DNA from: a bacterium
GTDB lineage: Bacteria; Campylobacterota; Campylobacteria; Campylobacterales; Sulfurimonadaceae
Assembly: GCA_018825665.1 (NCBI GenBank)
Contig: JAHJEG010000017.1
Location: 87,511 to 151,510, forward strand
Length of the DNA stretch: 64,000 nucleotides
Reading direction: 5' to 3'
The notes beneath the pieces were generated by a model that saw only the letters and a program-made list of their open reading frames with translations, did no database searches and was not told where the DNA came from. Made by a program: the position numbers and the translations under genes. Positions 1 through 8,363 of this stretch are shown piece by piece (within the stretch, counting starts at the first letter, position 1; each line of letters opens with the position of its first letter).

Positions 1-1688
1 AAGGCTCTGTAGGCTGGATACTTCTTTTTTCCTTTATGATAGGTTTTGGTACGACCGTAGCCGAGCCGGCACTTGTTGTTATCGCCCAAAAGGCGGCTGA
101 TATCAGCGGAGGCAGAATTGATGCCGTGACGCTTAGGATTGTTGTCGCTCTGTCTGTCGGGTTTGCAATTGTTTTGGGTGCGTGGAGGATTATAAAGGGT
201 ATTCCTATCCATTATTTTATAATTGCCGGCTATGTCATAGTGGTTGCTTCAACGGCGCTTGCCCCTCAGGAGATAGTAGGACTTGCCTATGACCTTGGAG
301 GAGTTACGACATCTACCGTAACGGTTCCTCTAGTCGCGGCTATAGGGATAGGCTTAGCCTCAACCATTAAAGGACGCAATCCTGTTTTGGACGGCTTTGG
401 TCTTATAGCTTTTGCATCCCTGACACCTATGATATTTGTCCAGTTTTACGGAATTTTTGTTTATCAGTTCGTAGAGGTTACCGAGGTCATTACTCCGATT
501 GCCCAGAGTGTTGAGACGGCATCAATTTCCGAATTCAGTCTGATAGCTCTTCTCAAAGGTCTTCTTGGGGTTATAGGCGACGTAGTGCCTATCTTGCTTG
601 TTATACTCTTTTTTCAATATGCCGTGCTGAAAAAACATATAGACAACCTAAAAGAGGTGCTTATAGGTTTTGCCCTTGTCATCATTGGTCTTGATGCCTT
701 TATCATTGGTCTTGAGATGGGTCTTTTCTCTTTGGGAGAGACGATGGCCTACGAGCTGACACAATATGACAACAATTTTATCATCTATTCTTTTGGTTTT
801 CTTATAGGATTTTCAACCACCATGGCTGAGCCTTCCCTCACAGCAATCGCAAGAAAAGCCAAAGAGATAAGCGATGGAAAGATAAACGACTTTGTTCTTA
901 GACTGTTTGTTGCGCTTGGTGTGGCTATAGGGATCTCACTCGGTTCTTACCGTATTGTCGTAGGGGGAGAGATTGTTTATTATATTATGGCCGGATATAT
1001 GTTTGTAATCGTACTTACCTTTGTCGCTCCAAAATATATAATACCTATTGCGTACGACAGCGGCGGAGTTACAACCTCGACGGTCACGGTTCCTCTTGTT
1101 GCGGCCATCGGGCTTGGTCTTGCCACAAATATACCCGGGCGTGACCCTCTAATAGACGGTTTTGGTCTTATCGCCTTCGCCTCTTTGTTTCCTATGCTCA
1201 CGGTTATGCTCTACGGTGTCATAACAGAAAAAATGGGTATCAAAGGGCAGCATGAGCTTGAAGAGATACATCTGGATGAACTTCGCCATGCGCTTGAAGA
1301 TGCGAACAATATGGGGCTCTCTACAGTAAATGTCCATGGAACGGGAAAGAGACACTCTTTCTTAATGGCTTTTTCAGCTGTTCATCTTATCGTGCCCAAT
1401 GATAAAAAAGATGAGGCTCTGCTCGCCGCAAAAGATGCGGGTGCGAGCGGTGTCACTATAATGAAGGCGCACGGTATGGGTCTGCATGAGATGGATAATT
1501 TCTATAATCGGCTTGAGAGCGAGGATACGGATGTTAATCTGATGTTTATTGTTCCGAATAAAAAAGTTGATGCTATAATATACAAGGTGATGCATGCGCT
1601 TGATATTGTCGGAGAAGGTGAAGGGATAGCGTATTCGTATCCGATAAACAACCTAAAAGGTCTAACACTAAAAAGCATTGATTTATAA
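1..1688 (+). CDS. DUF1538 membrane protein fused to a PII-like domain (5' truncated)
   Basis: This integral membrane protein is cut by the left window edge. The frame is already open from base 3, and the residues before the first in-window ATG (base 36) continue the family pattern, so base 36 is not the start. Two internally homologous DUF1538 halves are visible: the segment [12 protein letters not shown] near the beginning is repeated as [12 protein letters not shown] around base 815, and [22 protein letters not shown] stretches occur in both halves. About ten hydrophobic helices are present. The last 130 or so residues are soluble and resemble a PII-type (GlnB-like) signalling domain. DUF1538 function is unknown; a transporter gated by the PII-like tail is an inference. 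The stop lies 10 bases upstream of the next start, suggesting co-transcription. Confidence 0.82.
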   Translation, partial: GSVGWILLFSFMIGFGTTVAEPALVVIAQKAADISGGRIDAVTLRIVVALSVGFAIVLGAWRIIKGIPIHYFIIAGYVIVVASTALAPQEIVGLAYDLGGVTTSTVTVPLVAAIGIGLASTIKGRNPVLDGFGLIAFASLTPMIFVQFYGIFVYQFVEVTEVITPIAQSVETASISEFSLIALLKGLLGVIGDVVPILLVILFFQYAVLKKHIDNLKEVLIGFALVIIGLDAFIIGLEMGLFSLGETMAYELTQYDNNFIIYSFGFLIGFSTTMAEPSLTAIARKAKEISDGKINDFVLRLFVALGVAIGISLGSYRIVVGGEIVYYIMAGYMFVIVLTFVAPKYIIPIAYDSGGVTTSTVTVPLVAAIGLGLATNIPGRDPLIDGFGLIAFASLFPMLTVMLYGVITEKMGIKGQHELEEIHLDELRHALEDANNMGLSTVNVHGTGKRHSFLMAFSAVHLIVPNDKKDEALLAAKDAGASGVTIMKAHGMGLHEMDNFYNRLESEDTDVNLMFIVPNKKVDAIIYKVMHALDIVGEGEGIAYSYPINNLKGLTLKSIDL

Positions 1689-1698
1689 AGGGTTTGCG

Positions 1699-2982
1699 AT
1701 GAAATATGATTTTTCAAAAGTACTGGAAGAAGACACCACAATAATACTCAACGAGCTTATGGACAAGTATGTCACGTGTTTCAACAGCTATGATGCGGAC
1801 AAACTAGCCAAGATAGGGTCATATTACTCCAAAATCACTCAACTTTTCAACAAAGAGTTTGAGTCAGATGATATCTTGAAAATATATAAAAAGCTGGCCT
1901 CTTATAAAATGGCGCAGGATGTGCCGTATATAATTATGAGCAGCGAAGCTTACGGTCTAAAGAATATCCTGCTCTCCAAGATGGTCAATTGCAATGACAA
2001 CTCAAACATTCTGGAGTTGATACTGCTCTTTAAAGAGATAAACAACACTATCGCTTTTATCTATCTCACAAGATATATAGAAAAACTGGTCTCCATAAAT
2101 AACGTACGATTAAGCTCTCTGTCTGACATCCTTGAGAGGAATATCATCAAACATTATGAAGCCCACCTCACTTGGCTCTCCGATTTGGCCTTGCATATAA
2201 AAAACTTTCAAAAAAACAAATTTCCCGAGCTCGATGACACACTGTGTGAATTTGGAAAGTGGCTCAACAGCGACGGCAAAATAATCATACAAAACGACTC
2301 AAAGCATGGTTCCCTCAGCCTGCTTCATAAAAATCTGCACTTCTTTGCATACAAGATATTTCTGCAGCTCGAAGACCAGGAGTATCACGTGCTTATTTCG
2401 TACCTCGAAAAATGTGAGCTTATTTCACTCTCTATCGGTACAGAGCTGGCACTTATTGATAACATCCAGATTAACAAAAGACTCTCCAAAGACGCGCTTA
2501 CAGGTGCTCTGACCCGTAATGGACTCAAGCCTATATTTGAAACGCAGTATGAGCTCTCTTGCGCTACAAACAACAGTTTTATCATCGCCATGTGCGATTT
2601 GGATTATTTTAAAAAGATAAACGACACATACGGTCACGTGGCCGGAGACAAAATGCTCAGGCTGTTTGTAGATACGGCAAAAGAGCATATAAGGAACTCT
2701 GATATTATCATAAGATACGGGGGTGAAGAGTTTATAATTATCCTCACAGCGATAAAAAAAGCCCAGGGATTCAGAGTTTTGGAAAAAATCCGCCGCGGAT
2801 TTGAGGCTAAAGTATTGACGCATAATGAAAAGACTATACAGGCAACGCTGAGTATTGGAGCCATGTCCGTGACTCCGGATAAACATTACAGAGACAAATA
2901 TTTTGATGAATACATCATGATTGTCGACAAGCTTCTTTATGCCGCAAAAATCAACGGCAGAAATAAAACGGAGATGCTATAA
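1699..2982 (+). CDS. CZB-domain diguanylate cyclase (DgcZ-like)
   Basis: A predicted cytoplasmic c-di-GMP synthase of 427 residues. The C-terminal GGDEF domain has the active signature GGEEF near residue 340. Just before it lies a chemoreceptor zinc-binding (CZB) domain with all four expected ligands: His156, Cys183 in the CEFGKW signature, and His210/His214 four residues apart. In E. coli DgcZ this arrangement inhibits the cyclase when zinc is bound, so zinc-controlled c-di-GMP synthesis is the likely role. The first 150 residues are helical and unrecognised. ATG 1699 is preferred over an upstream TTG at 1678 because AAAGGG sits just before it. The 3' end overlaps the convergent DUF3972 gene by 6 bases. 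Confidence 0.88.
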   Translation: MKYDFSKVLEEDTTIILNELMDKYVTCFNSYDADKLAKIGSYYSKITQLFNKEFESDDILKIYKKLASYKMAQDVPYIIMSSEAYGLKNILLSKMVNCNDNSNILELILLFKEINNTIAFIYLTRYIEKLVSINNVRLSSLSDILERNIIKHYEAHLTWLSDLALHIKNFQKNKFPELDDTLCEFGKWLNSDGKIIIQNDSKHGSLSLLHKNLHFFAYKIFLQLEDQEYHVLISYLEKCELISLSIGTELALIDNIQINKRLSKDALTGALTRNGLKPIFETQYELSCATNNSFIIAMCDLDYFKKINDTYGHVAGDKMLRLFVDTAKEHIRNSDIIIRYGGEEFIIILTAIKKAQGFRVLEKIRRGFEAKVLTHNEKTIQATLSIGAMSVTPDKHYRDKYFDEYIMIVDKLLYAAKINGRNKTEML

Positions 2983-3636
2983 ATTCAGCAGATTCGTGTA
3001 GTCATACCTCTTGGTATCAACATAATATTTGTTGCCCACTACAACGATCCGCTCATCTTTTTTGGAGTGTTTTTTAAATCTCTTTTTTATTTTTTCTTTT
3101 TGCCTGTTGCTGTACCCGCCCTGCTTAAGATATTTTTTCAAAGATATGAGATTGGATTCAAGCTCCGTCTGCACCTCTTCATCTTCAATCTCAGCCTCTA
3201 TATCATCGCTTTTAATCTCAAGGTCGGCTGTTTGGGGAGAGTGGAGCATAAACTTTGACGAAATCGCGTTTAAAATATTTTTTAGCTGTTCATCTTTTTC
3301 TTTGTAAATCTGCTCTATCTTATCTCTTTCATCTATAAGCATTTGCTCTTTTTGCTCTCGAACGGTTCTGGTTTCCACTTCAAGTTTATCGATTCTGTTT
3401 TGCAAAAATTTATTCTGTTCTTCCAAAAATGAGTAATATTTATCATCCGTCTGAACTGTAGTTCTTCGTCTTTGGGCGGCATTTGTTTTTGTGGCATGTG
3501 GATTGTCGCCAACCATCACAAATTTGACACCATCTTGCACGACACTCTGCATTGAGCCTCTTCTTATTCTGTTGTGAATAGCCTCTTTTGAAACTCCAAG
3601 ATACTCAGCCGCCTCGACAATACTCATTTTTTTCAT
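2977..3636 (-). CDS. DUF3972 family helix-turn-helix protein with coiled coil
   Basis: A 219-residue protein whose first 40 residues form a MerR/excisionase-type winged helix (SIVEAAEYLGVS, then a recognition helix rich in Arg). Residues 65-120 are a charged heptad-like coiled coil, so a dimeric DNA-binding protein is likely. The tail is Lys/Arg-rich. The family (DUF3972) is typical of Campylobacterota and has no assigned function that I know of. The start at 3636 has AAGGG seven bases upstream. It lies 10 bases downstream of yajQ on the same strand, so the two are probably one transcript. A copy of the GGCATGTGGA word (3493-3502) encodes the PHA of NPHAT. Confidence 0.75.
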   Translation of the reverse strand: MKKMSIVEAAEYLGVSKEAIHNRIRRGSMQSVVQDGVKFVMVGDNPHATKTNAAQRRRTTVQTDDKYYSFLEEQNKFLQNRIDKLEVETRTVREQKEQMLIDERDKIEQIYKEKDEQLKNILNAISSKFMLHSPQTADLEIKSDDIEAEIEDEEVQTELESNLISLKKYLKQGGYSNRQKEKIKKRFKKHSKKDERIVVVGNKYYVDTKRYDYTNLLNL

Positions 3637-3646
3637 AACATACCCT

Positions 3647-4144
3647 TTATCTCATGTTTTCAAAAACAAGAGGCGCTTCCCACTCCATTGCTCTTATGCC
3701 GGCTATGACTTTTTGAAGATCATCAAGCTTCTGCCCCTTTACACGTATAGAATCGCCTTCAATCTGTGCGCTCACCTTCAGCTTCATATTTTTTATTTCA
3801 GCGCTTATCTTCTTTGCCTCTTTGGACTCGATATAATCCACTATCTTAAAAGTAGCCTTTCTGTTGCCGCCTGAAGAATCTTCAACTCTCAACTCATCCA
3901 AAACCTTCGAAGAGAGACCCTGCTTCAAAAGTTTTGCGACAACCACGTCTTTGAGCGCATCAAGCTTATTGTCGCTCGAAGCTACAAGCACCAGGGTCTT
4001 CTCCTTTTCTTTATAAGAAACTTCATACGGAGTACCCTTAAAATCATACCGGTTGGAGACTTCCCTGTCTACCAGATTGATAGCATCTTTAAAACTTTGC
4101 ATATTTATTTTTGCACTAATATCAAATGAATGTTCTTTTGCCAT
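3647..4144 (-). CDS. yajQ: YajQ family nucleotide-binding protein
   Basis: A 165-residue protein matching the YajQ family along its whole length: it begins with HSFDISAKIN, has the DFKGT segment near residue 34 and ends with PLVFENMR. Members have two ferredoxin-like folds and bind nucleotides; a Xanthomonas homologue is reported to bind c-di-GMP, which would fit the diguanylate cyclase 700 bases away, but that link is inference. The start has AAGGG upstream. It is first in a two-gene unit with the DUF3972 gene. Confidence 0.93.
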   Translation of the reverse strand: MAKEHSFDISAKINMQSFKDAINLVDREVSNRYDFKGTPYEVSYKEKEKTLVLVASSDNKLDALKDVVVAKLLKQGLSSKVLDELRVEDSSGGNRKATFKIVDYIESKEAKKISAEIKNMKLKVSAQIEGDSIRVKGQKLDDLQKVIAGIRAMEWEAPLVFENMR

Positions 4145-4266
4145 TGTCTAACCCTTTTATAACAAATAAATTTATTATAACATATTTAAAATGTTGTTAG
4201 TGTTAGTGGATAGAAGGGGATTTATAAAAAGGTATAAGGGGTAAAGAGGTGCCAGCAGAGCAGTTT

Positions 4267-4500
4267 CTACTGACTTTCTCCGTTTGCAAGGGACAAACAC
4301 TTGGTATACGCGGCTTCACAGGCTTGATAACACAACTCTGAACCGTCTGCCGCGTTATCGCATTTTTCCTGGCAGGAGTTATACTGCTGCTCACATTTAT
4401 ACTCGGGTGATACATCTTCTTCAAAAGGTGCTTGTGCATACAGTGCACCCGCAAAAACCATAGTAGCAAAAACTGTTTTTATATACTGCTGTAGTTTCAT
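4267..4500 (-). CDS. Small exported protein with six mirror-symmetric cysteines
   Basis: A 77-residue protein with a clear signal peptide (Lys near the N-terminus, hydrophobic core, ALYA cleavage site after residue 22). The mature part has six cysteines spaced C-x6-C-x3-C-x9-C-x3-C-x6-C, a perfect mirror. That spacing fits a helix-turn-helix hairpin held by three disulfides in the periplasm. No family was recognised. GGAG lies 8 bases before the ATG. It follows sdhB by 107 bases on the same strand, so it may be a distal member of that transcript. A metal-binding or redox-chaperone role is possible but unsupported. Confidence 0.65.
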   Translation of the reverse strand: MKLQQYIKTVFATMVFAGALYAQAPFEEDVSPEYKCEQQYNSCQEKCDNAADGSELCYQACEAAYTKCLSLANGESQ

Positions 4501-4606
4501 CTGATAAGCTCCAAACCTGTTTTAAAATATACAAACACTCATGTTACGGCAATGATTATACACCCAAAAAAGTTTTTTTTCGCTAAATATTTTCTTAACA
4601 AAATCT

Positions 4607-5347
4607 CTAAAAACTTGGGCTTCCGTCAAATCCGAATCCGCTGCCGAATGAAGTTCCCCCGAAATTGGAAAAATTTGGATCCGTATACCCTTCCATGGCA
4701 GATTTTGAACGAAGTTTTTCTATATCTGATTTGCTGGAAATCCCCTGAGGACAAACAATTGTACACTCGTTGCACAAGGTACAGTCCCAAATACCCTTGG
4801 TTTGTACAGTCTCTATCTTGTCTACGGGATTCTCTTCTCTGACATCGGTCACATAACGCCAAATCCGAGTGAGCGAAAATGGTCCAAGAAACTCTTCATT
4901 TACGGCATAGACCGGACAGGCACTGTAGCATGAGCCGCAAAGGATACAATCGCTCTGAATCTCGTTTCTTTTCTCGTCCTCCTGTGTGAGCTCTATCCCA
5001 TGAGAAAGAGAACTTTGCCAGGCTTTTGCTTTTGCATTAAAGGCGTAGGCCTTGTCCATATCCACTACAAGGTCTCGGATTACAGGCACATTCTTCAGCG
5101 GCTCTACCAAATCTCCCTCCTGCACCTTATATGCACATGCCAAAACCTCTTTTTGATTCACCCGCATCGAACAGCTTCCGCAAACACTGCTTCTGCATCC
5201 GCTTGCAAAGCTCAGTGATGCATCCTGTTTCGTCTTTATCTCATTGAGAGCTTCCAGAAGTGTTGGATTTTCCAAGTCTACTTCATATTCTAAAACAGCT
5301 TCTTTTGCCTGAGGCTCTGTCGTATATCTTTTTATTTGTATCTTCAT
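4607..5347 (-). CDS. sdhB: Succinate dehydrogenase/fumarate reductase iron-sulfur subunit
   Basis: The 246-residue electron-transfer subunit carries three Fe-S centres. The N-terminal [2Fe-2S] site is CRSSVCGSC with a later Cys. The first C-terminal site is CILCGSCYSACP. The second is CTLCNECTIVCP; the extra Cys inside this last motif predicts a second [4Fe-4S] instead of the usual [3Fe-4S], as described for class E enzymes. The tail after residue 225 is Gly/Phe/Ser-rich. It lies 3 bases downstream of sdhA with GGAG before the ATG. No membrane-anchor or CCG-domain (SdhE) gene is next to it. Succinate oxidation or fumarate reduction cannot be told apart from sequence. Confidence 0.88.
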   Translation of the reverse strand: MKIQIKRYTTEPQAKEAVLEYEVDLENPTLLEALNEIKTKQDASLSFASGCRSSVCGSCSMRVNQKEVLACAYKVQEGDLVEPLKNVPVIRDLVVDMDKAYAFNAKAKAWQSSLSHGIELTQEDEKRNEIQSDCILCGSCYSACPVYAVNEEFLGPFSLTRIWRYVTDVREENPVDKIETVQTKGIWDCTLCNECTIVCPQGISSKSDIEKLRSKSAMEGYTDPNFSNFGGTSFGSGFGFDGSPSF

Positions 5348-5350
5348 AAG

Positions 5351-6970
5351 CTACTCCATAAAGTCTGCACAAAGCACACTGTCCTCTTTCCACGTTATCG
5401 TATGCGCCTTGAATGCCATGTCGTTTTCTCTTGGTATATCGGAGCGGTAATGGGCACCGCGGCTCTCGTTTCTGCTGATTGCACATACCAGGATAATCTC
5501 GCTAAGCTCCACCATGTTTCCAAACTCTATAAATTCAACAAGATTCGTGTTATAGACTTTTGACTTGTCTTTTGGTCCCATAAACGGCAGCTCTTTTTGT
5601 ATCTGGCGAATTGCACCCAAAACAGCTTTGAGTCCCATCTCATCACGTTTGATTCCTGCATTGTTATAAAATATATTTCCCATAAAAGCATGTTTTTGGT
5701 AAAAATCTATCTGATTGGTAAAATATTTTATCCCCGTGACAAAGTTATTGGCACTTTTGGTTTGCTCTTTGGAGTCTATCTTTTTATCAAAACTTTTTGC
5801 ATATTCTGCACCCTTTTCTCCTGCTTGTTTTCCAAATACTATGAGTTCCAAAAGGGAGTTTCCTCCAAGGCGGTTTGCCCCGTGGACTTTGTGGTTGGCA
5901 CACTCGCCGCAGGCAAAAAGTCCTTTGAGCCTTGTTTGGGAGTTTTTATCCACCTCAATACCGCCCATCGTATAGTGTGCTACGGGTTTTATGGGGATCA
6001 GATCATGAACAGGATCAATATTTTCATAAAGCTTTGCAAGTTTTCTCTCCTGAGGAAGCTCTTCATCAATGAATTGTTCTCCCAAATGACGGATATCCAA
6101 AAATACCTCTTCGCCACTTTCAATCTGATCGTTTATCGCACGGGCGACTTCATCTCTTGGAGCAAGCTCGTTTGTAAAACGCTCCCCTTTTGAGTTTAAA
6201 AGATGTCCGCCTGCACCTCTGGCACTCTCAGATATTAAAATAGAGGAGTTCTTAAGCGCTGTAGGATGAAACTGGATAAACTCCATATCGCTTAGTCGTG
6301 CTCCGGCACGGATTGCAGCTGCTATCCCATCGCCGGTTGAGCCTTTTGCGTTTGTCGTATGCCTGTGATAGATTCTGCTGTAGCCGCCTGTTGCCATAAT
6401 CACACAAGAGCTCTCATGGGCTTCAACTTCGCCGGTTCGTATATTTAAAAATACCGCTCCGCAGGCATAAGGCTTTTCATAATCATCCTTATCACTCAGA
6501 AGATTAAGAAGATATCTTTCATTGAGTATTTCAATTCCACATGCCAGGACTCTGTCATAGAGCGTATGAAGTATTTTAAGTCCTGTATAATCCTGGGCAT
6601 AACAGGCTCTTGGAGCAGAAGCTCCTCCGAGTGTTCTTTGCGCTATTTTTGCATCTTTTGTTCTGCTAAAGGGCACGCCTATGCTATCTAGCCATTCTAC
6701 GGCTGCGGGTGCCTGTTCGCACATAAATCTCACGGCCTCTTCATCGGCCAAACCGTGGGCAGATTTTAAAGTATTTTGTATATGCGCTTCCACGCTGTCT
6801 TGTGCGACATTCGCAAAAGCCGCATTTATACCCCCCTGAGCCATAGATGTTTGGCTTCTGGTGGGGTAGTCTTTTGTTATGATAGTAACCTTTGCGCCTG
6901 CCTCATGCGCATGCAAAGCCGCAACAAGCCCGGCTCCTCCGGCTCCAATAACTAAAACATCACTTTTCAT
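5351..6970 (-). CDS. sdhA: Succinate dehydrogenase/fumarate reductase flavoprotein subunit
   Basis: The 539-residue FAD subunit interconverts succinate and fumarate. It starts with a Rossmann GAGGAGL motif and shows the family's FQFHPTAL-like, SESARGAGG (catalytic Arg) and HYTMGGI segments. Where covalently flavinylated enzymes have His (RSHT), this protein has RSQT (codon CAA near 6856), so FAD is probably bound non-covalently, as in L-aspartate oxidase and soluble fumarate reductases. L-aspartate oxidase is less likely because an SdhB-type gene follows directly. No Tat signal is visible, so a cytoplasmic face is expected. A TATAAT box lies upstream at 7007-7012. Confidence 0.86.
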   Translation of the reverse strand: MKSDVLVIGAGGAGLVAALHAHEAGAKVTIITKDYPTRSQTSMAQGGINAAFANVAQDSVEAHIQNTLKSAHGLADEEAVRFMCEQAPAAVEWLDSIGVPFSRTKDAKIAQRTLGGASAPRACYAQDYTGLKILHTLYDRVLACGIEILNERYLLNLLSDKDDYEKPYACGAVFLNIRTGEVEAHESSCVIMATGGYSRIYHRHTTNAKGSTGDGIAAAIRAGARLSDMEFIQFHPTALKNSSILISESARGAGGHLLNSKGERFTNELAPRDEVARAINDQIESGEEVFLDIRHLGEQFIDEELPQERKLAKLYENIDPVHDLIPIKPVAHYTMGGIEVDKNSQTRLKGLFACGECANHKVHGANRLGGNSLLELIVFGKQAGEKGAEYAKSFDKKIDSKEQTKSANNFVTGIKYFTNQIDFYQKHAFMGNIFYNNAGIKRDEMGLKAVLGAIRQIQKELPFMGPKDKSKVYNTNLVEFIEFGNMVELSEIILVCAISRNESRGAHYRSDIPRENDMAFKAHTITWKEDSVLCADFME

Positions 6971-7006
6971 ACATTACCCTCTGAAAAAATTTATTGATTT
7001 TACACT

Positions 7007-7012
7007 ATTATA
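7007..7012 (-). promoter_or_regulatory. -10 box for sdhAB
   Basis: A perfect TATAAT on the minus strand, 37 bases before the sdhA ATG, with GAGGG near the start codon. No convincing -35 element is visible. It gives sdhAB its own promoter despite the short gap to the DedA-like gene. Confidence 0.5.
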
Positions 7013-7013
7013 A

Positions 7014-7418
7014 TTAAAAAATCTGGGCTAAAAAATAATATCTTAAAACTCTTAAGCTTCCGGCTATGATAACAAACCAAACAAACTTCAGTCTAATAAC
7101 ACCGGCTACAAGTGTTAGCGGATCTCCAATCACGGGTAGCCATGTAAAAGGTAAAATAAAATATCCGTATTTATTTCCACATGCCAAGCTTTTTGAACCG
7201 GCTTTTGACTTTTCTAATTTTGTTTTTGTTTTTTCATAGAGCCAGTAACCAAACCAATAATTCACTACAAGTGCAAGTATGTTTCCAGAAGATGCAAAGA
7301 ACAAAGCCGTATACAGGGGCATATCATTTGCCAAAGCAGCTACGAATGTCACTTCGGAGCTCAGAGGGATAATTGTAGCGGCTAAAAAGGCGGAGAAAAA
7401 AAGTGCTAATTCAGCGAT
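7014..7418 (-). CDS. DedA/YqaA-like membrane protein with no standard start codon
   Basis: A small DedA/VTT-family membrane protein with 3-4 hydrophobic helices and the WLPVIGDPLTLVAG segment typical of YqaA. The first standard start is GTG 7352, but it removes the conserved first helix. Upstream in frame the codons read TIAELALFFSAFL then AATIIPLSSE, a good YqaA N-terminus, and the frame stays open to 7505 without any ATG, GTG or TTG. The start shown (an ATC at 7416-7418, giving about 134 residues) is only a guess from homologous length. The alternatives are initiation at a rare codon, coupling to the overlapping upstream gene, or a start lost by mutation or frameshift; an A7 run lies at 7396-7402. 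Confidence 0.6.
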   Translation of the reverse strand: MAELALFFSAFLAATIIPLSSEVTFVAALANDMPLYTALFFASSGNILALVVNYWFGYWLYEKTKTKLEKSKAGSKSLACGNKYGYFILPFTWLPVIGDPLTLVAGVIRLKFVWFVIIAGSLRVLRYYFLAQIF

Positions 7419-8329
7419 TGTATATTCTTTATGACCGAGGCTATCAAAGTATCTCTTGCTTCGATGGAGGCCCAGGCGATATGCGGAGTAATGTAAAGGT
7501 TTTCTTTATTTTTCACATTTAGAAGCGGATGATTTTCCTGCATCGGCTCCTGCTTTAAAACATCCAAACCAAAAGAAAGATTTTTTTCATCCACTATGCG
7601 GGCCACTGCTTCTTCATTTATGATACCGCCGCGTCCGAGGTTTAGTATGACAGCTCCCTCTTTACATGTTAACAGCTGTTCATAGTCTAAAAGATTGTTC
7701 GTTTGCTCATTGAGCGGAGCGTGAATCGAGATGATGTCAGAATCCTTTAAAAGCGCGTCAAGGTTTTGTCTTTGATACCCCTCAGTTCTGTTTCTTCCGC
7801 TTGTTGAGTAGTAAAACACCTCAGCACCGAAAGCCTTTGCAATATCCGCAACACCTCTTCCAATCTCGCCAAGACCGATAATGCCCCATTTTTTTCCCTT
7901 CACTTCAAAAAAAGGTTTTGAGACATCTGTAAAGATCTTGCTCTTGGCATAAGAACCCTCTTTTACATACTCGTCATAATATCTTGAGTGTCCCAAAAGG
8001 AAAAAAAGCATCGAAAATGTATGCTGGATTACCGACTGCGTAGAATACCCCGCTACATTTTTGACAGAGATACCCCTCTTTTGGGCCGCCTGCAAATCAA
8101 TATTGTTCATTCCGGTGGCTGCGACACAAATGAGTTTCAGATTGTTTGCACATGCCATAAGTTCATCGGTGATAACAACCTTGTTAGTAACAATAACATC
8201 TGCATCTGTTATACGTTTGGCGGTTTCTTCTTTTGAAGTTGTCTGAAAAACACTTACCTCGCCCAAAGAATCAAAACCGCTTAAATCTGTATCTCCAAAT
8301 GTCAAAGCATCCAATAGTACAATTTTCAT
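7406..8329 (-). CDS. D-2-hydroxyacid dehydrogenase
   Basis: A 307-residue NAD-dependent dehydrogenase of the D-isomer-specific family. The nucleotide fold has GLGEIG around residue 150, and the catalytic residues appear as Arg in NLGRGG, Glu in KQEPM and His in TPHIAW. It would reduce a 2-keto acid such as hydroxypyruvate or glyoxylate; the substrate is not defined by sequence. AAGGAG precedes the ATG. The 3' end overlaps the extended frame of the DedA-like gene. purT lies 34 bases upstream on the same strand, so both may share a transcript. Confidence 0.88.
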   Translation of the reverse strand: MKIVLLDALTFGDTDLSGFDSLGEVSVFQTTSKEETAKRITDADVIVTNKVVITDELMACANNLKLICVAATGMNNIDLQAAQKRGISVKNVAGYSTQSVIQHTFSMLFFLLGHSRYYDEYVKEGSYAKSKIFTDVSKPFFEVKGKKWGIIGLGEIGRGVADIAKAFGAEVFYYSTSGRNRTEGYQRQNLDALLKDSDIISIHAPLNEQTNNLLDYEQLLTCKEGAVILNLGRGGIINEEAVARIVDEKNLSFGLDVLKQEPMQENHPLLNVKNKENLYITPHIAWASIEARDTLIASVIKNIQSLN

Positions 8330-8363
8330 TTTATCTCCTTTGCTGATAAGAACAGAACCGCAC

